From NCBI RefSeq assembly GCF_001262505.1, contig NZ_KQ410736.1, forward strand, positions 62,001-126,000: a stretch of 64,000 nucleotides of DNA, in the 5' to 3' direction. A model generated the notes under the pieces. It did not search any database, was not told the origin of the DNA, and was given only the letters and a program-made list of their open reading frames with translations. The position numbers and the translations under genes were made by a program. Source of the DNA: Shinella sp. SUS2. Lineage in GTDB: Bacteria; Pseudomonadota; Alphaproteobacteria; Rhizobiales; Rhizobiaceae. Of this stretch, positions 1 to 9,174 are shown piece after piece; within the stretch, counting starts at the first letter, position 1, and every line of letters begins with the position of its first letter.

Positions 1-312
<312 letters not shown>

Positions 313-409
313 CCCGACCCGTCAACCTTTCAAGAACCCCAACAGAGCCGCATTCCTGCGACGGCAGGCTTACCGCCTGCCTGCAAATGCTCAAAAGAGG
401 AGAAATGCC

Positions 410-649
410 ATGACAGTCCAGACCCGAGTCAAGGAACGCGCGGAAGAACAGGCCTCCGCCATGACCCCCGACCAGCAGGCCATGATCCGCATGGTCGCCA
501 ACGACCTGCACCGCCTCAACCAGTCCGTCATGAAGGCGGTCGAGGCCGGCGTTTCGGTGGAGCTGGTCCGCTCCGCCCGCCATCATGGCGGCGAGGGCAA
601 CTGGGGCGACCTCCTGATCCCCGTGATCGTCACGCAGGGTCGCGGCTGA
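410..649 (+). CDS. small conserved protein downstream of isocitrate lyase
   Basis: A 79-residue protein starting at the ATG after a very good ribosome binding site (AGAGGAG, about 8 bases upstream). The sequence begins MTVQTRVKERAEEQ, contains a probable helix (MTPDQQAMIRMVANDLHRLN), and ends with GNWGDLLIPVIVTQ. It has no signal peptide, membrane segment or motif I can tie to a reaction. A small gene of this type follows aceA in other rhizobia as far as I recall. The position, 97 bases after aceA and before a terminator, suggests cotranscription with the glyoxylate shunt. Function unknown. Confidence 0.8.
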   Translation: MTVQTRVKERAEEQASAMTPDQQAMIRMVANDLHRLNQSVMKAVEAGVSVELVRSARHHGGEGNWGDLLIPVIVTQGRG

Positions 650-673
650 CAGGCACCATCCAGTCGAAGCAAG

Positions 674-709
674 ATCCCCGGCGCTCCCTGCGCGCCGGGG
701 ATTTTCGTT
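674..709 (+). terminator. rho-independent terminator after aceA operon
   Basis: An 11-bp perfect stem (ATCCCCGGCGC, 674-684, paired with 692-702) with a 7-base loop is followed by TTTCGTTT. It lies 24 bases after the stop of the small gene and before the convergent VOC gene. Confidence 0.8.
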
Positions 710-721
710 TGAGGCCGGCCC

Positions 722-1108
722 TTAGGTCAGAGCTCTCGGCACCTCAGCCGACTGATAGAACGACACGATCTGGCCATCCGGATCGCGAAAGTCGGCGAAC
801 CAGCCGCCCGGCGCGTGCGAGACCGGCGTGACGATCTCGACGCCGGCCGCGGCCAGCCGCTCGATCACCGTATCGATGCCGCCATCGGCAAGACCGAAGA
901 CCACATTGGGCGTGTTGCCGGGTTGCGGATCGCCCTTGAAGACCATGAGATCCACCTCCGTGCCGATCTTCGTCATCAGGAAGGCGCCGGCATCCTCGTC
1001 CTCGTGGCGCTCGAATTCGATGCCGAGATACTCCCTGTAGAACCTTCGCGTGCGCTCGATATCGGCGACGTTGAAGATGATGGTGACGCCGTTGAAGTTT
1101 ATCGTCAT
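722..1108 (-). CDS. VOC (glyoxalase/bleomycin-resistance) family protein
   Basis: 128 residues, a single vicinal-oxygen-chelate domain. It opens with a beta strand (NGVTIIFNV), then the typical helix DIERTRRFYREYLGIEF, an acidic strand, VVFGLADGGIDTVIERLAAAGVEIV, and the closing FRDPDGQIVSFYQS, which carries the family's RDPDG turn. The start ATG is preceded by GGAGG at a good distance. Members act as glyoxalases, dioxygenases or antibiotic-binding proteins, and the substrate cannot be read from the sequence. It lies 24 bases after the sigma-factor gene on the same strand, so the two are probably an operon. Confidence 0.88.
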   Translation of the reverse strand: MTINFNGVTIIFNVADIERTRRFYREYLGIEFERHEDEDAGAFLMTKIGTEVDLMVFKGDPQPGNTPNVVFGLADGGIDTVIERLAAAGVEIVTPVSHAPGGWFADFRDPDGQIVSFYQSAEVPRALT

Positions 1109-1132
1109 GCAAGCCTCCTGTTGTTGCGCCGG

Positions 1133-1738
1133 CTAGTTGCCGTCACCGTGCGAAACGTGATCGCGCCTCGAAAAGAAAATGGGAATGCCATCAGGATCGC
1201 GGATGGCGAAAGCGCGCGGGGCATGCGGCTTGAGGGCCTGCTTCAACGATCGCCGCGCAGGGCCGCCGGCCGAAAGCAGTGCAAACCCGTCCAGTGAAGC
1301 CGCCTCGCCACCGAAAGCGTCGAACGCGCTGCGCAGCCCGCTGAGACGCTGGCGGAAGGCCATGTCGCTTACTCCAAGCAGGTGTGTGATCTCGGCACGG
1401 CCGAGGCCGAGATTGACGAGAAGCGCCAGAACGCGCTGGGCGGGCGGCAAAGATGCCATGAAGACCGCCGCGAACAGGGGCGCAGGATCGGGCATGTCCT
1501 GCGGCGCTTCGAAAGCGGCTTCACGGACCCGTCGCCGCACGGCCGTCCTTGCGGTGAAGCGGGCGTGGTTGCGGATCGCACCCTTTGCCCAGGCCACGAA
1601 TCCCGGATCCGTGATGCGCCGGCCGGCAGCGAGCGCCGACAGCAGGACGTCCTGCATCAGGTCGTCCGCCTCGTGCGCGACGCGGCTGTGGCGCCGGGCG
1701 CATTGCCGCAATGCGGCCAGGATCGTGCGGTGGGTCAT
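1133..1738 (-). CDS. ECF-like sigma-70 family RNA polymerase sigma factor with VOC-like tail
   Basis: About 201 residues from the ATG at 1738 (ATG at 1747 is an alternative; a longer upstream frame looks non-coding). An N-terminal sigma-2 region has ARRHSRVAHEADDLMQDVLLSAL, and a sigma-4 helix-turn-helix region has LPPAQRVLALLVNLGLGRAEITHLLGVSDMAFRQRLSGLR. There is no anti-sigma gene beside it. The last about 30 residues are AFAIRDPDGIPIFFSRR and a short tail. These resemble the C-terminal strand of a VOC domain rather than any sigma region. The next gene downstream is a VOC protein. No clear ribosome binding site was found, so the exact start is uncertain. Confidence 0.72.
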   Translation of the reverse strand: MTHRTILAALRQCARRHSRVAHEADDLMQDVLLSALAAGRRITDPGFVAWAKGAIRNHARFTARTAVRRRVREAAFEAPQDMPDPAPLFAAVFMASLPPAQRVLALLVNLGLGRAEITHLLGVSDMAFRQRLSGLRSAFDAFGGEAASLDGFALLSAGGPARRSLKQALKPHAPRAFAIRDPDGIPIFFSRRDHVSHGDGN

Positions 1739-1844
1739 GCCGGCCATGGGATCACAGGGCGCAGGGTTGGGCAACCTTGCCGGACGGAAGCAGCGAGGCT
1801 TCTGGCGGGCGCGGCTGCACGCCACGCCCGCGGGATGCACACCA

Positions 1845-4367
1845 TCAGGCGGCGCGGTACATCGTCTGCTCGTCCGCCTCCAGGCGGAACTGCTCGACCA
1901 GCATCATCAGCGTATCGGCCTCGTTTGCCAGCTTACGGCTCGCCGCGGTGGTGATATCGACCATCGAGGCGTTCTGCTGAGTCATCTGGTCCATCTGGTT
2001 GACGGAGCCGTTGACCTCCTGCAGCGCTGCCGCCTGGTCGCGGCTTGCCGTCGCCATCATGTCCACATGCTGGCTGACCGTGACGATCTGCTGGCTGATC
2101 GCGGCGAGCACTGCGCCCGTTTCCTGCACGAGATGCGAACCGGCGCTGACCTCGCTCGTCGATTTCTCGATGAGGCCCTTGATCTCGCGCGCAGCACTGG
2201 CCGAACGCTGGGCGAGCTCGCGCACCTCCTGTGCGACGACGGCAAAACCCTTGCCGGCTTCGCCCGCACGGGCGGCCTCGATGCCGGCATTGAGGGCAAG
2301 TAGGTTGGTCTGGAAGGCGATGTCGTCGATCACCTCGATGATCTGCTCGATCTGGCGCGACGCCCCCTCGATACGGCCCATGGCGGCAATCGCATTGCTG
2401 ACGACGGCGGCAGAGCTGTCGGCGCTGCGCTTGGTCGTGCCGACGACGATGTTCGCCTCATGCGCCCGCTCGGCGGAGGAGCGTACGGTCGCCGTGATCT
2501 GCTCGACGGCGGCGGCGGTTTCCTCCAGCGAGGAGGCCTGGGATTCGGTGCGCTTGGCCAGCGCATCGCCCGACTGCAGCATCTCCGCGCCGCTGCGCTG
2601 GATGGACAGCGCATTGTTGCGAATCTGGCCGAGCGTATCCTGAAGGCGCGTCAACGAGACGTTGAAGTCCTGGCGCAACTGCTCCAGACGGCCAGAGAAC
2701 GGCGTGTCGATCTGGCGCGACAGATCGCCCTGTGCGAGGCGCTCGAGACCGGCGGCCAGCGCGCTGACGGCAAAGTCGATCTCGCGGTCGAAGGCCTGCT
2801 TTTCGACATCGTTGCGGGTGCGTTCGGCCTCCGCGGCCTTGCGCTGCTCTTCGCTTTCGGCCTCCACCCGGATCTTCGAAAGGGCGTTCTCCTTGAAGAC
2901 ACCGAGAGCACGGGCCATGTCGCCGATCTCGTCGGCGCGGCCTTCGCCGGAAATACCCGTGTCGAGGAAACCGTCCGCCAGGCGGCGCATGGCGCCGGTG
3001 ATCTGGCTGATCGGGCCCTTCAGCGTCAGCACGAGGGCGATGCCGGCAAGAACGGCGATCGCAGCACCCGCGACGGTCGCGAGGATCGAAACCTGGTTGG
3101 CCTTTTCACGCTCGGTGCCGGCGCTGGTCTTCTGTTCCTCGGCAAACTGGCTGAGGAGATTCCAGATCGTATCGATGGACTGGCCTGCGGCCTCGAAATC
3201 GGCGGCGCGCTCGGTGCTGATCTTCACCAGTGCGGCGCTGTCCGCATCGATGCGGTCGAGCACCGGACGCAGCGCGTCGTCAACGGCGTCGAAGAAGGGA
3301 AGATCACTCGCGCTGCCGCTGAGTGCCTTTATGTCGATGCGCAGGATAGACAGGTTGCCGAGCAGCTTGATGCGGTTCTGCTCCGACGTCTGGCCGAGGA
3401 AGCGCGCGGCGGCGACCTCGATGTCGTCGATCGAAGACACCACTTTGCGCGTGGCCGACAGCACCGCCTCGGACTTGATGATCGGCGCGTCGAGTTCGCT
3501 GAAGATGCGGGTTGCTTCACGCATCTTTTCCGATGCGGCGCCCTGGAGCTGGATGGTGACCTGACGGAAGCGGTTCACCCGGCGTGCGATTTCCGGCACG
3601 GTGACGCTCGCCGGATCCGACGAGGACAGGAAACCGCCGAGTTCGTCGATCGTGTTGCGGATAGTGATGGAGACGACCTTCTGGTTCTTCGGCAGGATCA
3701 TCGCGATCGAACGTTCGGTCTTCGAAATGAAGGGATAGCGCTCCTTGATGACCTTCAGCTGGTCCTCCGGCGTTGCGCCGCGGCTGAACTCCGACAGAAG
3801 ATCACCGAAAAACTTGCTGGCATTGGTCAGGCGCTCGGCCTCGCGCAGCATGCTCTTTGCGGAGTTTTCGTTCTGGCGCACGGTGCGCTGCAGCTTCGTC
3901 GCCTCGTCGAGGATCTTCACCTGCTCGCTGGAGAGATAGTTGAGGTTCTTGGCCATGGTCTCGTGCAGGCCGTTCTCGTTGACATAGAGCGACCACAGCC
4001 CGTCCATGCGGGCCTCGATATCCTTCGTCTGGGCCTGCGCATCCACCAGCTTGGACTTGTCGGCATCGGGCGCGAGGCCATCCATCGTCGCCTGGAGAAC
4101 CGCGTCCTGCGCGGTCAGGCGCTGGTGCACGGCGTCGCGGTTTTCTTCGCTGGTGTTCTGCAGGAACCGGTTCATGCCGGCATAGACATCCTTGAAGCCG
4201 CTCAGCGACTGGAGGACGCTGTTGGAAATCTCCATGCGGCCCTGCAGCAGGCCGGAGGCATAGAGCCCGGTGAAGCCCACGGCGCAGATGCTGAGCACGA
4301 AAGGCAGGATGAAGACCAGGACCTTGGTCTGGATCTTGAAGCGGGCGAGAATCTTATCAATGAACAT
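1845..4367 (-). CDS. methyl-accepting chemotaxis protein with large periplasmic helical sensor
   Basis: 840 residues from the ATG at 4367. A GTG at 4397 with AGAGG upstream would add 10 residues and is an equally possible start. A first membrane helix (VLVFILPFVLSICAVGFTGL) is followed by about 400 mostly helical residues, likely periplasmic and HBM/4HB-like. A second membrane helix (ATVAGAAIAVLAGIALVLTL) is followed by HAMP (two HAMP-like stretches) and the signalling hairpin. The hairpin tip is visible as IIEVIDDIAFQTNLLALNAGIEAARAGEAGKGFAVVA. There is no CheR-binding pentapeptide at the C-terminus (ends TMYRAA). It senses an unknown ligand and feeds the flagellar motor encoded further along the window. 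It is apparently monocistronic. Confidence 0.92.
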   Translation of the reverse strand: MFIDKILARFKIQTKVLVFILPFVLSICAVGFTGLYASGLLQGRMEISNSVLQSLSGFKDVYAGMNRFLQNTSEENRDAVHQRLTAQDAVLQATMDGLAPDADKSKLVDAQAQTKDIEARMDGLWSLYVNENGLHETMAKNLNYLSSEQVKILDEATKLQRTVRQNENSAKSMLREAERLTNASKFFGDLLSEFSRGATPEDQLKVIKERYPFISKTERSIAMILPKNQKVVSITIRNTIDELGGFLSSSDPASVTVPEIARRVNRFRQVTIQLQGAASEKMREATRIFSELDAPIIKSEAVLSATRKVVSSIDDIEVAAARFLGQTSEQNRIKLLGNLSILRIDIKALSGSASDLPFFDAVDDALRPVLDRIDADSAALVKISTERAADFEAAGQSIDTIWNLLSQFAEEQKTSAGTEREKANQVSILATVAGAAIAVLAGIALVLTLKGPISQITGAMRRLADGFLDTGISGEGRADEIGDMARALGVFKENALSKIRVEAESEEQRKAAEAERTRNDVEKQAFDREIDFAVSALAAGLERLAQGDLSRQIDTPFSGRLEQLRQDFNVSLTRLQDTLGQIRNNALSIQRSGAEMLQSGDALAKRTESQASSLEETAAAVEQITATVRSSAERAHEANIVVGTTKRSADSSAAVVSNAIAAMGRIEGASRQIEQIIEVIDDIAFQTNLLALNAGIEAARAGEAGKGFAVVAQEVRELAQRSASAAREIKGLIEKSTSEVSAGSHLVQETGAVLAAISQQIVTVSQHVDMMATASRDQAAALQEVNGSVNQMDQMTQQNASMVDITTAASRKLANEADTLMMLVEQFRLEADEQTMYRAA

Positions 4368-4906
4368 GGCGGAACATCCGTTGTCGGCGTGCTCCACCCC
4401 TGCCTCTTTTTGAGGCCTCCCCAGGATTCGGACGCCGGATTACCGACTTCATGCGGCCGCAATGCCGCGTATCCGGGGGAGCAGTCATTGCCAGCCGTGT
4501 CGACATCCGTCATGGGGACGCGGCATCCGGAACCCTATGCGGCGGATGATCGGCGGCAATCTTTAAAATTCCATCACTATTTAAACCGATTTATGACAGG
4601 TGCCTGTCAGAACGCGGCAATAGCGAGGGCGATGACAAGGCTCGCGGCAAGCGAGCAATGGATGCCAATCGCAACGAGGCGCCGGCGGCTTTCCTCGGCG
4701 GTAGCGGCAATCGCGATGGCACGGGCGGGGCGGCGTCTTGCAGGCATGCGGCGATACTCCGTTACGCGGATACAGACACCCGGATGATCCGGCCAGCCGG
4801 CCCACATCATGTTGCCTCCGCCTTCACGAGGGAAGGTCGGAAACGCCGGCATAGCGAGAGCATCCGCCCCGAGGTCTTAAAAGACGGTAAAGACCGTATC
4901 GCGAGG
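4368..4906. other. intergenic region, mostly no feature
   Basis: Between the chemotaxis receptor and the flavoprotein gene. Apart from a doubtful 46-codon frame at 4607-4747 on the minus strand, I see no gene, RNA or repeat. It presumably holds the promoter of the chemotaxis gene near 4400-4570, where the sequence is A/T-richer (TTTAAAATTCCATCACTATTTAAACC). Confidence 0.5.
4607..4747 (-). CDS. possible small single-span membrane protein
   Basis: A 46-codon frame with a basic N-terminus (MPARRRPARAIAIAA) and a C-terminal hydrophobic stretch (CSLAASLVIALAIAAF) that could span the membrane once. GGAG lies about 11 bases upstream of the ATG. The pattern of positive N-terminus plus one terminal helix is common among real small membrane proteins. 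In DNA this GC-rich it may also be chance. Not recognised. Confidence 0.28.
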   Translation of the reverse strand: MPARRRPARAIAIAATAEESRRRLVAIGIHCSLAASLVIALAIAAF

Positions 4907-6088
4907 TCAGGCGTGCCCGCCCGCGGCATGGCCCGATGCCCAGGCCCACTGGAAATTGTAGCCGCCAAGCCAGCCCGTCACATCCACCGCCTCGCCGACG
5001 AAATAGAGCCCCGGCACCGCCTTCGCGACCATGCTGCGGGAATCAAGAAAAGCCGTATCGACACCACCGAGTGTGACCTCCGCGGTCCGGTAGCCTTCCG
5101 AACCGGGCGAGCGCAGGCGCCAGTCCCTCAGACGCTGAAGAAGCACATCGATGCGGCGCCCCGGCTGTTCGGCGAGCGGCCCGTCGATGCCAAGCTCGGT
5201 GACGAGAAGCTGGGCAAGCTTCTTCGGCATGTGCTCGGCAAGAACGGTCTGCACCGCCTGCCGGCCGTTTTCCCGTCGCGCTGCGGCGATCACCGTCGCA
5301 AAATCCACGTCGGGGCAGAGGGTGAGCGCAATCTCCTCCCCTTCCCGCCAATAGGACGAAATCTGCAGGATCGCCGGGCCACTGAGCCCGCGATGGGTGA
5401 AGAGCGCCGCCTCGCGGAATTCCGTCTTGCCGTGGCGGGCGACGACATCGACCGCAACGCCCGGCAGGCCTTCATGGGCAGCAAGTGTCGCGGGATCGAG
5501 CGTCAGGGGCACGAGGCCGGCGCGGGTTTCGGTAACCGCAAGGCCGAACTGTTCGGCAACGCGGTAGGCAAAACCGGTCGCGCCCATCTTGGGGATCGAC
5601 TTGCCGCCCGTGGCGATGACCAGCGAGGACGCTTCGACCGTTCCATGCTCTGTCACCACGCGGAAGGATTGACCGTCATGCTCGATGGCGCTGATCGGCG
5701 TCGACAGCCTCAACTCCGCACCTGCCGCCTTCATCTCGGCAAGCAGCATGGCGATGATGTCCTTCGCCGAACTGTCGCAGAAGAGCTGGCCCAGCGTCTT
5801 TTCGTGCCAGGGGATGCGGTGGCGCTCGACGAGATCGAGGAAATCACGCGGCGTATAGCGGGCAAGCGCCGACTTGCAGAAATGCGGATTGGCAGAGAGG
5901 AAGTTCTTCGGTCCCGCATGGATATTGGTGAAGTTGCAGCGTCCGCCGCCGGAGATGCGGATCTTCTCGCCCGGCGCGCGGGCGTGGTCGATGACGAGCG
6001 CGCGGCGCCCGCGCCTGCCCGCCTCGATGGCGCACATCATGCCCGCCGCGCCTGCCCCGATGATGACGACGTCCCGCCGTTCTGCCAC
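4907..6088 (-). CDS. HI0933-family NAD(P)/FAD-dependent oxidoreductase
   Basis: 393 residues from a GTG at 6088 preceded by AAGGA 8 bases upstream. The longer frame starts at TTG and lacks such a site. The N-terminal dinucleotide-binding fold is VVIIGAGAAGMMCAIEAGRRG. It is followed by the family signature GEKIRISGGGRCNFTN, LVIATGGKSIPKMGATG, and a C-terminal FAD-contact GLYFVGEAVDVTGWLGGYNFQWAWASG. The family (BaiN/YhiN type) is conserved but its physiological substrate is mostly undefined. It is divergent from the glutamine-synthetase-like gene, with 169 bases between the two starts. Confidence 0.9.
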   Translation of the reverse strand: MAERRDVVIIGAGAAGMMCAIEAGRRGRRALVIDHARAPGEKIRISGGGRCNFTNIHAGPKNFLSANPHFCKSALARYTPRDFLDLVERHRIPWHEKTLGQLFCDSSAKDIIAMLLAEMKAAGAELRLSTPISAIEHDGQSFRVVTEHGTVEASSLVIATGGKSIPKMGATGFAYRVAEQFGLAVTETRAGLVPLTLDPATLAAHEGLPGVAVDVVARHGKTEFREAALFTHRGLSGPAILQISSYWREGEEIALTLCPDVDFATVIAAARRENGRQAVQTVLAEHMPKKLAQLLVTELGIDGPLAEQPGRRIDVLLQRLRDWRLRSPGSEGYRTAEVTLGGVDTAFLDSRSMVAKAVPGLYFVGEAVDVTGWLGGYNFQWAWASGHAAGGHA

Positions 6089-6184
6089 GTGTGCGATCCT
6101 TGTTTGCCTCTCCTTTCCGCCATCGCGACCGAAAGTCAATCGGGACGGGAAAAACAGATTTTCTTGAAGAATTCGCGTTTTCTA

Positions 6185-6196
6185 CCCCCCGGGGGG
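6185..6196. repeat. perfect CCCCCCGGGGGG palindrome in divergent promoter region
   Basis: Twelve-base self-complementary run lying between the HI0933-type gene and the glutamine-synthetase-like gene. Its role is unknown, and it may be only compositional. Confidence 0.4.
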
Positions 6197-6222
6197 AGCT
6201 AGCCAAGCAATAAACTCCGTCT

Positions 6223-6235
6223 ATGATGGCATCAT
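6223..6235. promoter_or_regulatory. candidate operator upstream of polyamine-type gene pair
   Basis: ATGATG-G-CATCAT, a perfect inverted repeat of 6-bp arms around one base. It lies 22 bases before the ATG of the glutamine-synthetase-like gene. The position is suitable for a repressor overlapping the promoter or 5' leader. No regulator gene is adjacent. Confidence 0.35.
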
Positions 6236-6257
6236 CGTCAACCAAACCCGGTGTCTC

Positions 6258-7697
6258 ATGCCGTCCAAAAAGAAAGTCGTTATCCCTACAATCGAAAAAG
6301 CTGCACGCTCTACCAAAATCCCTCCCGCCATCAGCGTGCCGCGCGGGGTAAAGACCTGGAAGGACGCCGAAGACTGGCTTCGCGCCCGCGGCATCGAAGA
6401 CATCGAATGCATCACGCCCGACCTCGCGGGGGTTCCGCGCGGCAAGATGATGCCGTCATCGAAGTTCACCTCGAACACATCGCTCGCCCTGCCCTCCGCC
6501 CTTTATCGCCACACGATTTCCGGCGACTATCCGGAGGAAACGGGCAATTTCCGCTATGAACCGCGCGACAGCGACCTGAAACTGCTGCCGGATCTATCGA
6601 CGTTGTCCGTCGTGCCGTGGGAGAGCGACCCGACCGCCCAGGTCATCTGCGACATCGTCGGCTCGACCGGCGAGAACGTGCCCTATACGCCGCGCAACGT
6701 CCTGAAGAACGTCGTGCAGATGTATCGCGACCGTGGCTGGAAGCCGGTCGTTGCGCCGGAGATCGAGTTCTACCTCGTCGCCGTCAACGACGACCCGGAC
6801 TATCCGCTGCATCCGCCGAAAGGCCGGTCCGGCCGCGCCATCCAGGGTGGCCAGGGCTACTCCATCGCGGGGATCAACGAGTTCGACGAACTGATTGACG
6901 ACATCTATCACTTCTCCGAACGACAGGGCCTCGAGATCGACACGCTGATCCACGAGGAAGGCCCCGCGCAGCTCGAAATCAACCTGCGCCACGGCGATCC
7001 GGTCGAACTTGCCGACCAGGTGTTCCTGTTCAAGCGGACGATCCGCGAGGCGGCGCTGAAACACGGCATCTATGCCACCTTCATGGCCAAGCCCATGCAG
7101 GGACAGGCGGGTTCGGCCATGCATATCCACCAGTCTGTGGTGGAGATCGAAACGGGCAAGAACGTCTTCTCCAATCCGGACGGCTCGCCCTCGAAGGAAT
7201 TCTTCCAGTTCATCGGCGGCATGCAGGCCTATGTGCCGAAGACGCTCGTCATGATGGCGCCCTATGTGAATTCCTACCGGCGCCTGACGCCCGACATGTC
7301 GGCACCCGTGAACAATGCCTGGGGTTACGACAACCGCACGACGGCGTTCCGCGTGCCGGTGTCGGATGCCGCCGCACGCCGCGTCGAAAACCGCCTGCCG
7401 GGTTCGGATGCCAATCCGTATCTCGCGCTGGCAGCTTCGCTCGGTTGCGGCCTGCTCGGCATCATGAACGAGCTGGAACCGACGGCGCCCACCGAAGACA
7501 CCGCCAACGAAGGGTCGATCGACCTGCCGCGCGGCCTGCTCGAGGCTGTGTCGCTGCTCGAATCCGACCCGGCGCTGGCCGAGGTGCTGAGTGCGGAGTT
7601 CATCGGCCTCTATGCCGGCGTGAAGCGTGGGGAATTCGAGACCTTCATGCAGGTGATCAGCCCCTGGGAACGCGAGTTCCTGCTGCTCAACGTCTGA
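6258..7697 (+). CDS. puuA: glutamine synthetase family protein, probable gamma-glutamylputrescine synthetase
   Basis: 479 residues with a glutamine-synthetase fold. Catalytic-domain landmarks include APEIEFYLV, HEEGPAQLEINLRHGDP, a metal/ATP motif region FMAKPMQGQAGSAMHIHQSV, and NNAWGYDNRTTAFRVP with ENRLPGSDANPYLALAASLG. The N-terminal 100 residues differ from GlnA and match the PuuA/GlnT-like branch. Such enzymes ligate glutamate to putrescine or another amine using ATP. The next gene is a PuuB-type FAD oxidase, which supports a gamma-glutamylation route of polyamine breakdown, although other amines cannot be excluded. The gene is not the main nitrogen-assimilation enzyme. Confidence 0.82.
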   Translation: MPSKKKVVIPTIEKAARSTKIPPAISVPRGVKTWKDAEDWLRARGIEDIECITPDLAGVPRGKMMPSSKFTSNTSLALPSALYRHTISGDYPEETGNFRYEPRDSDLKLLPDLSTLSVVPWESDPTAQVICDIVGSTGENVPYTPRNVLKNVVQMYRDRGWKPVVAPEIEFYLVAVNDDPDYPLHPPKGRSGRAIQGGQGYSIAGINEFDELIDDIYHFSERQGLEIDTLIHEEGPAQLEINLRHGDPVELADQVFLFKRTIREAALKHGIYATFMAKPMQGQAGSAMHIHQSVVEIETGKNVFSNPDGSPSKEFFQFIGGMQAYVPKTLVMMAPYVNSYRRLTPDMSAPVNNAWGYDNRTTAFRVPVSDAAARRVENRLPGSDANPYLALAASLGCGLLGIMNELEPTAPTEDTANEGSIDLPRGLLEAVSLLESDPALAEVLSAEFIGLYAGVKRGEFETFMQVISPWEREFLLLNV

Positions 7698-7794
7698 GCG
7701 GCCCCGGCGGTCCGGGCCGCCCGACAAGATCTGAGCCTGAGAGCGGCCGGCGCCCCGGTGCGCCGCCGCACCCTCTTGAACACGAGTGTGTGTA

Positions 7795-9078
7795 ATGCCC
7801 TGGCAAAGCCCGATTTCTCCCGGCATCTCCTGGTATGAGGCCAGTGTCGGCGAACGCCCCGAATATGCCCCCCTCGACGGCTCCGTCGATACCGACGTCG
7901 CCATTGTCGGCGGCGGCTTCACCGGCCTGCAGGCCGCCTACAATCTCGCGAAGAAGGGCGTGCGCGTCACGCTCATCGAAGCGCATCGCTTCGGCGACGG
8001 CGCGTCCGGCCGCAATGGCGGCCAGCTCGGCACCGGCCAGCGCGCCGAGGCGGAAAGCCTGGAAGCCGAGCTCGGCTTCGAGCGCGCCAAGGCATTGTTC
8101 GACCTTGCGGAGAACGCGAAGCGCTACATCCACGATTTCGCCGAAAGCCAGACCCTCGATATCGACTATGTGCCCGGCCAGCTCAATGTCAGCCACAAGA
8201 CAAGCTACGAGAAGGAATTCCGCGACCATATAGAGATCGCCGCGACCCGCTTCGGCTACAAGCACCTGAGCTACATGGACCGGGCGGAGACCGAGGGGCG
8301 CGTCGGCTCGAAGCGCTTCTTCTTCGGCCTGCGCGACACGGGCACTGGCCATATCCATCCTATGAAACTCCTCGTCGGCGTCGCCCGCGCAGCCAAGGCA
8401 GCCGGCGCCGACCTGCATGAAAAGACCCCTGCCCTGAAGATCGAACGGGCGGGCGGCAAGGCTGTCATCACCACCGCGCGGGGCACGATCCGCGCCGACA
8501 AGGCGCTGATCTGCTGCAATGCCTATATCGGCAATCTGGAACCGAAGACGGCCGCGCATGTCATGCCGATCCGTTCCTTCATCGGTGCGACCGTGCCGCT
8601 CGACAAGTTCCCGTCGGTCATTCCCGGCGGCGAGGCGATCGCTGACACACGCTTCGTCGTGCGCTATTTCCGCAAGACACGCGACGGCCGCCTGCTTTTC
8701 GGCGGACGCGAGGCCTATTCGGAAAACCTCGACGACATGACACCGCCCATCCGCCGGCAGATCGAGGAAGTCTATCCCGAACTGAAGGGTATAGAACTCA
8801 CCCATGCCTGGGGCGGCTCCGTCGGCATCACCATGCCGCGCAAGCCCTATGTGCGCGAAGTCATGCCCGGCATCACCACGATCGGTGGTTATTCCGGCCA
8901 TGGCGTCATGCTGTCGAACTATTGTGGCAAACTCTACGCCGAGGGGGTAACCGGCGGCAGCGCGGAACTCGACCAGCTGAAGGCCCTGAAAATCCCGGCC
9001 TTCCCCGGTGGTGCCCGGTTCCGCTCGCCGCTTCTGTTCCTCGCCATGACGTGGTACGCGCTACGCGACAAGCTCTGA
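7795..9078 (+). CDS. puuB: FAD-dependent oxidoreductase, probable gamma-glutamylputrescine oxidase
   Basis: 427 residues from the ATG at 7795 (an in-frame GTG at 7786 is less likely). The N-terminus SWYEASVGERPEYAPL precedes the FAD-binding fold DVAIVGGGFTGLQAAYNLAKKG and the D-amino-acid-oxidase-superfamily signature GDGASGRNGGQLGTGQR. The C-terminus has the second flavin contact (GSVGITMPRKPYV, GGYSGHGVMLSNYCGKL). PuuB oxidises the gamma-glutamyl amine to the aldehyde and yields hydrogen peroxide. The preceding synthetase-like gene, 97 bases upstream on the same strand, fits this pathway. Confidence 0.82.
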   Translation: MPWQSPISPGISWYEASVGERPEYAPLDGSVDTDVAIVGGGFTGLQAAYNLAKKGVRVTLIEAHRFGDGASGRNGGQLGTGQRAEAESLEAELGFERAKALFDLAENAKRYIHDFAESQTLDIDYVPGQLNVSHKTSYEKEFRDHIEIAATRFGYKHLSYMDRAETEGRVGSKRFFFGLRDTGTGHIHPMKLLVGVARAAKAAGADLHEKTPALKIERAGGKAVITTARGTIRADKALICCNAYIGNLEPKTAAHVMPIRSFIGATVPLDKFPSVIPGGEAIADTRFVVRYFRKTRDGRLLFGGREAYSENLDDMTPPIRRQIEEVYPELKGIELTHAWGGSVGITMPRKPYVREVMPGITTIGGYSGHGVMLSNYCGKLYAEGVTGGSAELDQLKALKIPAFPGGARFRSPLLFLAMTWYALRDKL

Positions 9079-9174
9079 TCGAGTCGAAAGCACCGATTTT
9101 GTTGCGTTGCACGCTGGTGTTTTTAAATCGATTAGATTATAACACCCGGCAACAGAACGAGATCGAGATATCCG

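Noticed and set aside
2460..4787. Long plus-strand frame (775 codons) opposite the chemotaxis receptor.
   Set aside because: Shadow frame; the minus strand carries a full methyl-accepting signalling domain.
9107..9143. A sigma-70 promoter for zwf (TTGCAC and TATAAC-like boxes).
   Set aside because: The spacing between the two best boxes is 25 bases, too long for a normal promoter, so no site was annotated.
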